From: Bacteroides sp. CAG:443
GTDB taxonomy: Bacteria; Bacteroidota; Bacteroidia; Bacteroidales; Bacteroidaceae
DNA length: 45,519 nucleotides
NCBI GenBank assembly: GCA_000432735.1
Contig: FR887831.1
Location: 1 to 45,519, forward strand
Reading direction: 5' to 3'
In this document: positions 16,320 to 26,618 of the stretch, one piece after another
How positions within the stretch are numbered: the stretch's first letter is position 1
Layout: each line of letters begins with the position of its first letter
Notes under the pieces: model-generated
What the model was told of the DNA's origin: nothing
The model's database searches: none
Seen by the model: the letters and a program-made list of their open reading frames with translations, nothing else
Position numbers and translations under genes: made by a program

Positions 16320-17447
16320 ATGCTGTGGAATAGAAATTTTTCTTTATTGATTGCAGCAAACATATTACTCTATATAGCGGTTTACATGTTATTCCCTCTG
16401 ATTCATCAGTGGATGATTCAAGCCTGGAGCTGTACTGGGTTACAGGCTGTGGGAGTAACGGCTATATTCGGAATTGCTCTGTTCCTTCCCGGGGCTTTCA
16501 ATAATTACTTGGTCGATACGTTTAGCCGGAAGAATGTGTGCACCCGGAGTATGGCGTTGCTGGCATTGGTAGGACTGCTGTATCCTTACATTACTTCGGT
16601 AGGGATGGTAGTGGCACTGCGTATCTTGCAGGGAGCGTTGTTTGGCATTGTCCTGATGGCTACGGGCAGTACGCTCGCCATTGATGTGACACCCAGCAAC
16701 AAACGTAATGAGGCCAACCGGGTATTTACTTGGTCGTCCATCATCGGTTTGCTGGTGGGAATGATTGTTGGAATAGAGGGAGATGGTTACCTGAGCTTTA
16801 CCTCTTTGCTGTATGTTTCGGCTTTTCTGTGTGCGGTTTCTATCGTACTGGTTTCGATGGTGAATGTTTGTTTCCGCGCACCTCTCGACCTGCCGCTGTG
16901 TTCGTTCGACAGGTTTATTCTTTTCCGGACATTGCTTCCGGGAATAAATATGATGGCAGTTCCCGTCGTTTTGGGTATACTTTTCATTAGGATTTCCGAT
17001 GCTTTTTTCTATCTTTGCATAGGAGGTGGATTTCTGATATATTTACTTATCAGGCAGGTCTTTACCAACCCGATGAACGGACGGATACAGGTTCTGATCG
17101 GACAGTTGCTTACAGGAGTGGGTCTGGCGGTGCTCTGTAGCTCGGATATGGGCAAAAGTCTTTATGGGGCCGGACTGCTGTTGGGATTGGGACTGGGCTT
17201 CTCTATCGGGCAGTTCCTGCGGATGATGATCTTGTTGCCTTTGCATTGCGAACGGGGTACCGGTTATCATACATACCAACTGTTGTGGGAGGCAGGTATC
17301 ATGCTTGGAATATGGATTTCACAATATGCCTGTCAGATAGAAGGCGTAAGTCCGTATCGGATAGCTTTAGGTGTTTGTATAGTCGGATTCCTGTTTTATC
17401 AGTTATACATCCATCGCTATTTTGTAAAACATTATCAATCAAAATAA
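16320..17447 (+). CDS. MFS transporter
   Basis: A 375-aa inner-membrane protein of the major facilitator superfamily with about 11-12 hydrophobic helices. It begins MLWNRNFSLLIAANILLYI, a start common among short Bacteroidetes MFS members, and has a degenerate motif-A-like loop (NYLVDTFSRKN, about residues 62-72) and a VALRILQG segment. The frame is open back to 16260 inside panB; the ATG at 16320 begins a typical first helix and is preferred. It lies between panB (28 bp) and ettA (12 bp), suggesting co-transcription. The substrate is unknown, and its place next to panB is not enough to propose pantothenate. Confidence 0.85.
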   Translation: MLWNRNFSLLIAANILLYIAVYMLFPLIHQWMIQAWSCTGLQAVGVTAIFGIALFLPGAFNNYLVDTFSRKNVCTRSMALLALVGLLYPYITSVGMVVALRILQGALFGIVLMATGSTLAIDVTPSNKRNEANRVFTWSSIIGLLVGMIVGIEGDGYLSFTSLLYVSAFLCAVSIVLVSMVNVCFRAPLDLPLCSFDRFILFRTLLPGINMMAVPVVLGILFIRISDAFFYLCIGGGFLIYLLIRQVFTNPMNGRIQVLIGQLLTGVGLAVLCSSDMGKSLYGAGLLLGLGLGFSIGQFLRMMILLPLHCERGTGYHTYQLLWEAGIMLGIWISQYACQIEGVSPYRIALGVCIVGFLFYQLYIHRYFVKHYQSK

Positions 17448-17459
17448 CAATAAAAGAGT

Positions 17460-19148
17460 ATGGCAGACGATAAAAAGATTATCTTTTCCATGGTCGGAGT
17501 GAGCAAATCATTCCAGAACAATAAGCAAGTCTTGAAAGACATCTACCTATCTTTTTTCTACGGAGCGAAGATCGGTATTATCGGTTTGAACGGGTCGGGT
17601 AAGTCTACCCTGATGAAGATTATAGCCGGTCTGGATAAAAATTATCAGGGAGAGGTGGTGTTCTCTCCGGGATATTCCGTCGGTTATCTGGCTCAGGAAC
17701 CACATCTTGACGATACCAAAACCGTAAAGGAAGTAGTGATGGAAGGCGTACAGAGTGTAGTCGATACGCTTGCCGAATACGAAGAAATAAACAATAAGTT
17801 CGGCTTGCCGGAGTATTACGAGGATCCGGAAAAAATGGATGCCTTGTTTGCCCGTCAGGCAGAATTGCAGGATATCATTGATGCAACCGATGCGTGGAAC
17901 CTTGACAGTAAGCTGGAGCGTGCGATGGATGCGTTGCGCTGTCCGCCCGAAGACCAGCCGGTGAAGAATCTGTCGGGAGGTGAGCGTCGCCGTGTGGCTC
18001 TCTGCCGTCTGTTGTTGCAGAAACCGGACATCTTGTTGCTCGATGAGCCGACCAACCACTTGGATGCAGAGAGTATCGACTGGCTGGAACAGCACTTGCA
18101 GCAGTACGAGGGTACGGTTATCGCTGTAACACACGACCGTTACTTCCTCGACCATGTGGCAGGATGGATTCTGGAACTGGATCGTGGCGAGGGTATTCCA
18201 TGGAAGGGAAATTACTCGAGCTGGCTGGAGCAGAAGACCAAGCGTATGGAAATGGAAGAAAAGACTGCCAGCAAGCGTCGTAAAACCCTGGAACGTGAGT
18301 TGGAATGGGTACGTATGGCACCGAAGGCACGTCAGGCAAAGGGTAAGGCTCGTCTGAACTCTTACGATAAGTTGCTGAACGAGGATGTGAAGGAAAAGGA
18401 AGAGAAACTGGAAATCTTCATTCCGAACGGTCCGCGTCTGGGAAACAAGGTTATCGAAGCAAAGCATGTGGCAAAGGCGTATGGCGACAAGCTGCTGTTC
18501 GACGACTTGAACTTTATGCTGCCGCCTAACGGTATCGTGGGCGTGATTGGTCCGAACGGTGCCGGTAAGACTACTTTGTTCCGCCTGATTATGGGACTGG
18601 AAAAACCGGACAGAGGAGAGTTTGAAGTTGGAGAAACAGTGAAGGTGGCTTACGTAGACCAGCAGCACAAGGATATCGACCCGAACAAAACGGTATATCA
18701 GGTCATCAGCGGCGGAAATGATTTATTGCGTATGGGAAACCGCGACGTGAATGCCCGTGCTTATCTGAGCCGTTTCAACTTCTCGGGTTCCGATCAGGAA
18801 AAGTTGTGCGGCATGCTTTCGGGTGGTGAACGCAACCGCTTGCATCTTGCCATGGCGCTGAAGGAAGAAGGTAACGTATTGTTGCTGGACGAGCCTACCA
18901 ACGATATCGACGTGAATACGCTGCGTGCGCTCGAAGAAGGTCTGGAAGACTTTGCCGGATGTGCGGTAGTCATCAGTCACGACCGTTGGTTCCTCGACCG
19001 TATCTGTACACACATCCTTGCATTCGAAGGCAACAGCGAAGTGTTCTTCTTCGAAGGTTCGTATACAGAATATGAGGAAAACAAGATGAAGCGTATGGGT
19101 AACGTAGAACCGAAGCGCGTCCGTTACCGCAAGCTGATGGAAGATTAA
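17460..19148 (+). CDS. ettA: Energy-dependent translational throttle protein, ABC-F ATPase
   Basis: A 562-aa soluble ABC-F protein with two nucleotide-binding domains. The first Walker A is GLNGSGKST (42-50) and the second GPNGAGKTT (about 362-370); both signatures are intact (LSGGERRR and LSGGERNR), as are the Walker B/Glu segments LLLDEPTNHLD and LLLDEPTNDID. The arm insertion in domain 1 (EYYEDPEKMDALFARQAELQ, about 119-138) and the basic linker (MAPKARQAKGKARL) mark the EttA subgroup. EttA binds the ribosome E site and gates elongation according to the ATP/ADP ratio. It is the last gene of the panB operon. An antisense open frame of 373 codons on the minus strand is a codon-bias shadow. 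Confidence 0.96.
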   Translation: MADDKKIIFSMVGVSKSFQNNKQVLKDIYLSFFYGAKIGIIGLNGSGKSTLMKIIAGLDKNYQGEVVFSPGYSVGYLAQEPHLDDTKTVKEVVMEGVQSVVDTLAEYEEINNKFGLPEYYEDPEKMDALFARQAELQDIIDATDAWNLDSKLERAMDALRCPPEDQPVKNLSGGERRRVALCRLLLQKPDILLLDEPTNHLDAESIDWLEQHLQQYEGTVIAVTHDRYFLDHVAGWILELDRGEGIPWKGNYSSWLEQKTKRMEMEEKTASKRRKTLERELEWVRMAPKARQAKGKARLNSYDKLLNEDVKEKEEKLEIFIPNGPRLGNKVIEAKHVAKAYGDKLLFDDLNFMLPPNGIVGVIGPNGAGKTTLFRLIMGLEKPDRGEFEVGETVKVAYVDQQHKDIDPNKTVYQVISGGNDLLRMGNRDVNARAYLSRFNFSGSDQEKLCGMLSGGERNRLHLAMALKEEGNVLLLDEPTNDIDVNTLRALEEGLEDFAGCAVVISHDRWFLDRICTHILAFEGNSEVFFFEGSYTEYEENKMKRMGNVEPKRVRYRKLMED

Positions 19149-19171
19149 TCGGAACTATGATAAATATGATA

Positions 19172-19221
19172 CGGAGTTGGCGTAGGCATGCAGGCAGACT
19201 GCATCGAGCGTCAACTCCGTG
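19172..19221. repeat. Nested inverted repeat between ettA and the phosphatase gene
   Basis: ACGGAGTTGGCG (19172-19183) pairs with CGTCAACTCCGT (19210-19221), one mismatch. Inside it, ATGCAG (19189-19194) pairs with CTGCAT (19200-19205). No T run follows directly (only GTAGTTTTAG), so it could be a weak terminator, an mRNA-end hairpin or a leader structure of the next gene. Confidence 0.5.
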
Positions 19222-19252
19222 TAGTTTTAGGTGATTTTAATACTGTGCTTTT

Positions 19253-19771
19253 ATGATTACGATATACTTAGTCCGCCACGGGCAGACGGAAGAAAATATC
19301 AGTCGCATTTTTCAGGGGCACCTGCCGGGACATCTGACGGAAGAGGGAAAGCAGCAGGCGGTAGAATTGGGTAATCGGCTGCGGGATATTCCACTGGATG
19401 CTGTCCTCAGCAGCGATTTGCAGCGGGTGGTCGATACGGTTCGTCTGGCTGTAGGCGACAGAAATCTGCCGTGGCAGACAACGCCTTTGTTGCGTGAAAT
19501 TGACTGGGGAAGCTGGACCGGACTTCCGCTGGATTCGGTAGACCGGACGCATTTGCCTGCCGATGCCGAAACACGTGAAATGCTTTACGAACGTGCGGGC
19601 AAGTGTCTGGAATATATCCGGCAGCACTACGAAGAAAAATGCATCTTGGTGGTAGCACACGGCCTGATAAACCGTTCGCTGCGGGCCCGGCTGTCAGGCA
19701 TACCTGTCGACCAGCTTACTACTGTGCCGCACATGAATAATTGTGAGATAGTCCGTCTGACGATGGAATAA
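19253..19771 (+). CDS. Histidine phosphatase family protein (phosphoglycerate-mutase fold)
   Basis: A 172-aa cytoplasmic enzyme of histidine phosphatase clan 1. The N-terminal RHG motif (LVRHGQTEEN, His9) carries the phospho-accepting histidine. The second catalytic His is in VVAHGLINRS near residue 130, and the conserved Glu lies in LREIDWGSWTG. It is short compared with true phosphoglycerate mutases (about 230-250 aa) and closer in size to CobC/PhoE-type phosphatases; no cobalamin genes are nearby, so the substrate is left open. It follows ettA by 104 bp containing a hairpin. Confidence 0.9.
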   Translation: MITIYLVRHGQTEENISRIFQGHLPGHLTEEGKQQAVELGNRLRDIPLDAVLSSDLQRVVDTVRLAVGDRNLPWQTTPLLREIDWGSWTGLPLDSVDRTHLPADAETREMLYERAGKCLEYIRQHYEEKCILVVAHGLINRSLRARLSGIPVDQLTTVPHMNNCEIVRLTME

Positions 19772-19894
19772 AGTAAACCGGAAAGGGCAGGGACGTAACG
19801 CTTTCAAAGAAAAGAATCTGAAAAGGAGAGTTACTCTAACAAAAGATTTCGTAATACCATATATTATTTCGTTAAAAATAAATTATTGTTCTAT

Positions 19895-21244
19895 TTATTG
19901 TAGGGCATTGGGAGAAGATGTCGGATCGAGTTTCCCGATAGCCCTCAAATAGTTTGTTTCATAAATTTTATACTGCGTTTGTGCTTCGATAAGATTGCTT
20001 TTGGCTTGTTTCCATTGCGATTGTGCATCGAGCAGGTCGGTAAGCAGTGCCATCGAAACATTGTATTTGTTATTGGTAACTCTCAAATTTTCTTCCGCCT
20101 GTTTTAGTCCGATCTCGGCAGTCTGGATCAGTTGGTAGCCATCGTAAATATTCTTTAAAGCACTTTGTGCTTCCAGATTCATCAGCCGTGAATTTCTGCT
20201 TAATTCCAATTCTGCGTTCTTGAAATCAAGTTTTGCTTTTTTTACTTTCTTCAGATTGGCTCCCCATTCGAATATGGGAATTTTTACAGACAGCATTACA
20301 GCTCCTAATCCATCTCGAAAATCCTGTGAATACGGCATCATCGTTCCGTTTCCTGCATCGACCAGGCTGTTCAGTTTGATATTGCCGTAATAAGTATACC
20401 CTGCTACGAGTCCTATCGTCGGCAACATGTCTGCCCGTGACATCTGTATTTGTTGTTGTGTGACGTTTACTTGATGTTTTAACAGGTTAAATTCCGGGCG
20501 TTCGTTAATGTCGGCTGTCAGTAGTCCGGGTTCCTTAACGTATATCGTTGTGTCTGTTAGTTCAAGTTCTGTACTTGAATCGAGGCCGGTAATTCTGCAT
20601 AGAGACATGCGACATAAGTCCTCTCCGTTTTTTGCTTTTTGCATCTGGTATAAGATGTCACTTCTGCTTGCCTCAACCCGCAGCAGTTCATTCTCTGTGC
20701 CTAGTCCGGCTTCGACGGCAGTTTTCACTTGAGCAAACAGTGAGTCCATCTGTTCTTTGTAGCTTTCCAGCATGGCGACTTTTTGTCTGACAGCTATTAA
20801 TGTCCAGTATGCATTGTCGGTTTCTACCAAGACATCCATCATTGTCATCCTTTTCTGTTCGGCAGCTATAGATTCTCCCAGCTTAGACAGTTTCTTTCCT
20901 GTCATGATCTTCCCTCCTGTGTATAGTGGTTGCGTAAGCGTTATTCCTGCCATATATGTACCACGCATTCTCAATTCCATACCCATCATGTCTATATCTG
21001 GAAAAACGTATGTTCCGGTAGCCGAGGCCTCGAATTTGGGAAGGAATGCACTACTTGCTATTTGTTTATCAAGACGCGACTGCTGATATTTGTATTCGGC
21101 CTGCTGCAGAGATTCACTTTGTGATAAAGCCATTTCCCGGCATGAAGTCAGACTTAGTTTGAGCGCTTCCTGGGCTTTGAGATTACCCTGTTGCGTAAAT
21201 ATTATAGCTGCTGTCAATAATAGTTGAAAAAATTTATCTCTCAT
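19895..21244 (-). CDS. TolC-like outer-membrane efflux channel, module 1
   Basis: A 449-aa outer-membrane factor with a signal peptide (MRDKFFQLLLTAAIIFTQQG) and two repeats of the OEP domain made of long helices (for example SLTSCREMALSQSESLQQAE near 30-49 and the LTDLLDAQSQWKQAKSNLIE segment near 400). Trimers of such proteins form the exit duct of tripartite RND pumps. It is the last gene of the module 1 operon, 39 bp after the RND pump gene. Full length and intact, unlike its counterpart in module 2. Confidence 0.92.
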   Translation of the reverse strand: MRDKFFQLLLTAAIIFTQQGNLKAQEALKLSLTSCREMALSQSESLQQAEYKYQQSRLDKQIASSAFLPKFEASATGTYVFPDIDMMGMELRMRGTYMAGITLTQPLYTGGKIMTGKKLSKLGESIAAEQKRMTMMDVLVETDNAYWTLIAVRQKVAMLESYKEQMDSLFAQVKTAVEAGLGTENELLRVEASRSDILYQMQKAKNGEDLCRMSLCRITGLDSSTELELTDTTIYVKEPGLLTADINERPEFNLLKHQVNVTQQQIQMSRADMLPTIGLVAGYTYYGNIKLNSLVDAGNGTMMPYSQDFRDGLGAVMLSVKIPIFEWGANLKKVKKAKLDFKNAELELSRNSRLMNLEAQSALKNIYDGYQLIQTAEIGLKQAEENLRVTNNKYNVSMALLTDLLDAQSQWKQAKSNLIEAQTQYKIYETNYLRAIGKLDPTSSPNALQ

Positions 21245-21283
21245 ATCTTTTTATTTATTATTAGAAGGTGAGCACTACATTAT

Positions 21284-24200
21284 CTATATTTTTTTGATAT
21301 TGAAAAGTACCGTATAGAAAATAGGCAGTAATATCAGTGTTATGAGGGTTCCTACTGCCAGTCCTCCCATGATGGTAATCGCCATGGAATTGTACATCGG
21401 GTCTGTAACGAGCGGCAGCATGCCTACTATCGTCGTGAGAGATGCCATCAGTACAGGTCTTACCCTTGACACGGTGGCTTCCACTACGGCGGTGTACGGA
21501 GATTTCTTTTCTTCCGTTTGTAACCTGTTTATTTCGTCCACCAGTACAATTGCATTTTTCACCATCATGCCTATCAGTCCCATCATACCGATTATAGCCA
21601 TGAATGTCATTGGCTGGTTTGTGATCAATAATGACGGAACGATTCCGCAGAATACATACGGGAAACATATCAGAATAAGGAAAACCTTCTTCCAGCTGTT
21701 GAACAATAGCAGAAGGATGGCAAGGATTATGAAGATCGTCAGCGGTACATATTTCATAAGGTTAGCAATGGCATCTTTTTGTAACTCTCCTTCGCCCACC
21801 CATCTCATGCTATATCCTGCCGGCAGTTCAATGGCTTCAACATCTTTCTTTATCGATTCCACTACTTTTGCCGGAGTTGCTTCGTCTATTTCTGAGTTAG
21901 GATCGCATTCAGCTTCAATCACCCTTTGTCCGTTCAGGCGCATGACAACATCTTCATCCCATTCCATAGTGATTCCTTTTGCTACTCGGCTGAGTGGTGT
22001 GGAGCGGAAGATCTTGTCTTGAAGTTCGCTCATGCCTTTTCCACCTGAGATAGCAGAGTTAAATTCGTCGTTCGAAAGATGCAGATTCATCATGCTCCAC
22101 ACGGGTATGTCGTTCAAGTCGCTTATGCGGCTTCCGTCTTCGTTGCGCACGAGCATATTCACTACGATAGTCTTATCCTGGTTGGTGATCATTCCTACCG
22201 GCATACCGTCGGTTGCAGCCATCAGCGCATTGCCTATGTCACTTCTGCCTATTCCCGAACGCAGTGCATCTTGTTGTAAATATTTTACTACATACGATTT
22301 TGAGTATGGCTTCCAGTTGTTCTGTACAGAATATGGATCGACATATTTGCATCTTCTCATTATGTCCTCAGCTTTGTTGCTCAATTCTTTTAATACAGCC
22401 GGATCCGGACCTGCAAATTCCACTTCTACCGTATGCGATGTGGAAATGGAAAAATTGTATTTTCTGCAACGAATGTATGCGTCAGGATATTTCTCTCTTA
22501 GCATACGTCTTACTTCGGGTATCTGTTTCACTACTGTTTTGTAGTCCTTACAGTCAATAATCAATTCGCCGTAACAGTCACCTCCCGATGTCATAGGTCT
22601 GACAAGACAGTAATGTGCAGGGGCACTTCCTTGACTGACTGCTATTCTTTCTATATCCTTACGTTGGGATAACAGATTACTCATGTCCAGCAGGTTGTCG
22701 CGCACTACATCGGGACTGGTGGCAGAAGGGAAAAAACATTCTATCACATATTGCTTATAGTCGAAATCTGGAAAGAACAAGTTTTTTACTTTTCCCATTC
22801 CGGCAATGCATAGAATAAGGATTGCGAATGCAATGCCGATGGTTATTTTCTTATATCCTATCAGTTTCGATATGGTATTGCGTATAAATTTGTGTATCGG
22901 TGAATTCATGACTGCTCCCTGGTCATTGCCAGCGGTACGTTCTCTGATGGGTAACCATGTTCTGGCACATACCGGTACCTGAACGAGGGCCAGTACCCAG
23001 CTTGCCAGTAGACTGACACAAAGGACGAGAAACAGATCGCCGGCATATTCACCAGCCGAGTCTGGTGAAAGGTAAACACACAAGAATGTAGAGGCTGCAA
23101 TTATTGTGGCACCAAGTAAAGGCATGGCTGTGTTCTGACCTATTCTATAAAGGTATTTTTTGGGGGGAAGCCCACGTTTCTTGTCGATGAGAATACCATC
23201 CATTATCACCACGGCATTATCTACGAGCATACCCATTGCCACGATGAATGCCCCAAGCGAAATACGTTGCAAGGTCGTGCCGCACACTAACAGAATCGGG
23301 AATGAGACAGCTACAGTAAGAATCAGACCGAAGCCGATGATCAGACCACTTCGGAATCCCATAGTGAATATCAGTACGAGTATTACTATCAATACAGACT
23401 CAATCAGATTCCACATGAATGAATAGATTGCATCCTCAACCTTGTCTGGCTGAAAAAAAATCTTTTCGGTTCTCATTCCAGCAGGAATGCTTTGCATGAT
23501 TGCCTCGAGACGTTTGTTTTTGCAGGAAGGCTTTGCATGATTTCCTCGAGACGTTTGTCTACTGCTTTTCCTACATCGGGGACTATTGCTGACGACTCCA
23601 TGGCTATACAGATGGCAAGTGCGGGCTTGCCGTTGACGAAGAAGCCGTTTCTTTGAGGTTGGGAGTATGTCTTTTCTATTTTGGCTATATCTCCCAGCCT
23701 TAGAGTCTTGCCGTCGATGGTCTGTATCAGAAGGTTTTTTATATCATTTTCGTCCTTGCTTTCAGAGTCTACGTAAATAGGAATGAGTTCATTGCCGCTC
23801 TGATACTTCCCTGCATTTACAGTTTTGCAAGCACCTTGCAGTGTGGACATAATTTGTGCCGGTATTATTCCATTTCTGGATATCTGTTCTTTAGACAGAG
23901 TGATGTTTATCACTTCGTCACGGTTGCCGGCAATGTTTACTCGTTTGACCCCTTTTACACCGGAAAGTTCACGCTTTATCAGTCGGGCATATTGATACAT
24001 TTCTGGATAATCATATCCGTCGGCAGTAAATGCATAAAAGATGCCGTAAACGTCCATCATGTCATCTATGACTATAGGATCGTAACATCCTTGCGGCAAT
24101 CTGGCAGATGCATCGTTTACCTTACGGCGCAGCAAATCGAAATGTTGTTCCAGATCTTTTGTAAGAACCGTCATCTGGAACTCCACTGTAAACATAGCCA

Positions 24201-24465
24201 TTCCGTTTTTGCATTCAGTCTTTATTTTGTTTACATTGGGTAGTGCACGTAATTCTTCCTCCATCATAAGCGCTACTTTAAGCTCTGTCTCATGCGCACT
24301 TGCTCCCGGATAGGGTACTATCACCATGGCTTGCTTGGTGGAAACTGCCGGATCCTCAAGTTTGGGCATCTGGATGAAAGAAAATATTCCGGCTATTATT
24401 ATAGCTGTTACAAACGACCAGAATTGTATGGGGCGTTTCATGAAGTATTTTGTAATTCTTATCAT
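21284..24465 (-). pseudogene. RND efflux pump, module 1, frameshifted by a 41-bp duplication
   Basis: An AcrB/MexB-like inner-membrane pump gene read in two frames. The N-terminal part (24465 to 23473, 330 codons) starts MIRITKYFMKRPIQFWSFV. The C-terminal part (23497 to 21284) contains the rest, including the TM4 relay segment GMLVDNAVVIMDG. The join holds two near-identical 37-bp copies offset by 41 bp (23481-23517 and 23522-23558). Removing 41 bp leaves exactly 1047 codons (1046 aa plus stop), the normal RND length, with a smooth join from DKRLEEIMQS into IPAGMRTEK. No other lesion is seen. The start overlaps the adaptor stop by 4 bp (ATGA). It is either truly inactivated or an assembly fault. 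Confidence 0.85.
23481..23558. repeat. 41-bp-offset imperfect tandem duplication in the module 1 pump gene
   Basis: Copy 1 at 23481-23517 and copy 2 at 23522-23558, 37 bp each with two mismatches, both of which change amino acids conservatively (Glu/Ala and Leu/Ile). The offset of 41 is not a multiple of three and causes the frameshift. Confidence 0.9.
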
Positions 24466-25535
24466 ATCAGTCCTCCGACATTTGTTTTTTCCGGTTGTTT
24501 TATGACTATTACTTTTTCACCCTCTTGAAGTGAGTTTACTCCTGCACGTACTATCTTTTCTGTGCCATTCAGACCTTTTATTACTGTGATTTTTTCTCCA
24601 GAAAAATGATCATCCATGGTTATAACCCTTTTTTCGATGGTAGAATCTTCTTTCAACACCCATACACACGAGTTGCCACTACTTTTAAAGATTGCGCATG
24701 CAGGTATTTCAAATCCACCGATACTGTCTGTTTCATTATTGATAGTCAGACATACTTCAACGTTCATCCCTGGAGTAATTTCTTTTTCCGGTTTTTCTCT
24801 AAATTTTAGGCATAGCTGGTATAGCTGATTTCCGTCGGCTTTCGGCGATAGACTTACAAAATCCATAGGATATACTTGTGATTCTTTTTCAGATGGAATT
24901 ATACATTCGTATCTTACTGCATTATTAATAACTTTCAATGTTTTTGACGGCAAATCTGTTTTAACTTCCAGATGCGAAACATCCAAAAACGTGAATATTG
25001 CAGTACCCGCATCAACCATTTCTGCTGGAGAAAAATTGACCGACTGAATATATCCGTCTGTCGGTGAGTACAGTTTGGTATACTTTAGCTTGTTCTTGTT
25101 CACTTGCAGTTGAACCCCAAGCTGCTTCAGTCCGGCAGAAGCTTTCTCATAATCATTGGCAGAGACACTTTTCTGATCAAACAGCTTTCTTGTTCTTGCC
25201 ACTTCACTCTTCAGTTGATCGTATTGTATCTGCAAGGCTTCTACTCCAAGCAGATAATCTGCGTTGTCAAGTTCGGCAAGTAGTTCGCCTTTTTTTACCT
25301 GATCACCTTCTTTTACGTAAATGCATTTTATTTGTCCGGCAGTTTTGAACCCAAGACTGATTTCGTGCGCTTCGCGGATTATTCCTGAATATCTTTGGGT
25401 AGTGGTATTACTTGAGGGTACCGGATTCACGACTTGTACACTATGAATAGGTAAAGAAGATTGGTTGGGTCGACTGCATGAACTTAGCATAAATAGCAGT
25501 AATGTCGGCAGATAGAATAAATTTTTTATTTTCAT
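24462..25535 (-). CDS. RND efflux periplasmic adaptor (membrane fusion) lipoprotein, module 1
   Basis: A 357-aa periplasmic adaptor that links the inner-membrane pump to the outer channel. It has a lipoprotein signal with lipobox MLSSC and Cys20, a beta-barrel strand and lipoyl half-motif (GQIKCIYVKEGDQVKKGELL, about 68-87), a helical hairpin (about 100-150), the second lipoyl half (SPTDGYIQSVNFSPAEMVDA), then barrel and membrane-proximal domains. Intact. It is the first gene of the module 1 operon and diverges from an AraC-family gene. Confidence 0.92.
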   Translation of the reverse strand: MKIKNLFYLPTLLLFMLSSCSRPNQSSLPIHSVQVVNPVPSSNTTTQRYSGIIREAHEISLGFKTAGQIKCIYVKEGDQVKKGELLAELDNADYLLGVEALQIQYDQLKSEVARTRKLFDQKSVSANDYEKASAGLKQLGVQLQVNKNKLKYTKLYSPTDGYIQSVNFSPAEMVDAGTAIFTFLDVSHLEVKTDLPSKTLKVINNAVRYECIIPSEKESQVYPMDFVSLSPKADGNQLYQLCLKFREKPEKEITPGMNVEVCLTINNETDSIGGFEIPACAIFKSSGNSCVWVLKEDSTIEKRVITMDDHFSGEKITVIKGLNGTEKIVRAGVNSLQEGEKVIVIKQPEKTNVGGLI

Positions 25536-25550
25536 GCTTAATAGATTTTA

Positions 25551-25610
25551 GGTGATAATATGCATTCTGTTGATGCAAAATTGTGTATTTATTTGTATTA
25601 TACTATCACC
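25551..25610. promoter_or_regulatory. Inverted repeats in the AraC1/adaptor intergenic region
   Basis: GGTGATA (25551-25557) and TATCACC (25604-25610) form inverted half-sites 46 bp apart. Between them TGCAT (25561-25565) and ATGCA (25573-25577) form another pair, overlapping a one-mismatch -7 element for the adaptor (CAATTTTG on the minus strand). These are plausible binding sites for the divergent AraC protein. Confidence 0.35.
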
Positions 25611-25670
25611 GATAAGGATGGTAAATTGGTCTAAAGGATTGAAAATCTATGAATAGTTAGTTGTTTCTTA

Positions 25671-25678
25671 TATATTTG
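25671..25678 (+). promoter_or_regulatory. -7 promoter element of the AraC1 gene
   Basis: TATATTTG matches TAnnTTTG, 28 bp before the ATG at 25707. Confidence 0.5.
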
Positions 25679-25706
25679 TTCCTCGAAAGGTATAATTTGA
25701 TATTCC

Positions 25707-26618
25707 ATGAAAAGAGAAAATGTTTTTTTGAATCTGGATTTAAGTGATTTGTCGGCACAGCCTGGTGCACTTCATATTGATAATAAAATCATACTCATTG
25801 ATAACCTTGATGATGTAGCAGATGAAGAAAATGCCAATAGTTTATCTTTTGCCAATTATCCCATGAAATTATCTTTTACAATAGGTCTGATTGTACTTTC
25901 GGGAGGGATGAAGGTTAAAATCAATTTGGAAGATTTTGAAGCACGTGCAGGTGATGCAATCGTTGTTTTTAAGGGGAATATTGGTGAATTTTGCAGCTTA
26001 TTGCCGGATACGCGTATGGTTGTAATTGCTTTTTCCGATGAGCTTTTCAATGTGGTGAAACATATTAACACAGCCCTTTCCATACAGCAGTATATTTATA
26101 CTAATCCTGTGTTTCATCTTGATGAAGAATTTCTTGATGAGGCATTGGATATATATAAAAAGATGAAGGCAAAAATGACTGAAACTAATAATATTTTTCT
26201 TGAAGGAATTTTGCACGGTTATGCACAGGTTTTGATGTACAGTGCTTACAATTATTTTGTCCAAAGAAAGAAAAACACAGATAATTCTTTAGAATGCAAT
26301 AGAAATCAGGAAATATACAAACTTTTTATGCAGTCGGTGCAGAAAAATTATATGCATGAACGCAGTATAACCTATTATGCTGGTGTATTATGTATTTCTC
26401 CGAAATACCTTTCTCAAGTAATAAAGAATGTAACCGGAAGATTGGCTAGCGAGTGGATAGCCGATTATGTGATTTTGGAGGCAAAAGCATTATTGAAAAG
26501 TAATAAATATACGGTACAACAGGTGTGTGACATGCTGAATTTTGCTAATCAGTCTTTCTTTGGAAAGTATTTTAAAAGGAAAACCGGAGTTTCTCCTAAG
26601 GCTTATATAAAAAGCTAA
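25707..26618 (+). CDS. AraC-family transcriptional regulator, efflux module 1
   Basis: A 303-aa soluble regulator. An N-terminal cupin-like sensing domain (about 30-150, with GLIVLSGGMKVKINLEDFEA) precedes a C-terminal AraC double helix-turn-helix (about 205-303: YYAGVLCISPKYLSQVIKNV, then QVCDMLNFANQSFFGKYFKR, ending KTGVSPKAY). It diverges from the module 1 adaptor-pump-channel operon and most likely controls it. The same gene arrangement recurs at 33278, where the regulator has the same size and layout. Confidence 0.9.
   Translation: MKRENVFLNLDLSDLSAQPGALHIDNKIILIDNLDDVADEENANSLSFANYPMKLSFTIGLIVLSGGMKVKINLEDFEARAGDAIVVFKGNIGEFCSLLPDTRMVVIAFSDELFNVVKHINTALSIQQYIYTNPVFHLDEEFLDEALDIYKKMKAKMTETNNIFLEGILHGYAQVLMYSAYNYFVQRKKNTDNSLECNRNQEIYKLFMQSVQKNYMHERSITYYAGVLCISPKYLSQVIKNVTGRLASEWIADYVILEAKALLKSNKYTVQQVCDMLNFANQSFFGKYFKRKTGVSPKAYIKS

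Noticed and set aside
17547..18668. 373-codon open frame antisense to ettA
   Set aside because: It is the mirror of a highly conserved gene with strong codon bias; the product shows no domain and it lacks a plausible promoter.
14754..19148. HAD, panB, MFS and ettA as a novel linked system
   Set aside because: These are ordinary housekeeping and transport genes; panB has its own promoter and the linkage shows no specific functional logic.
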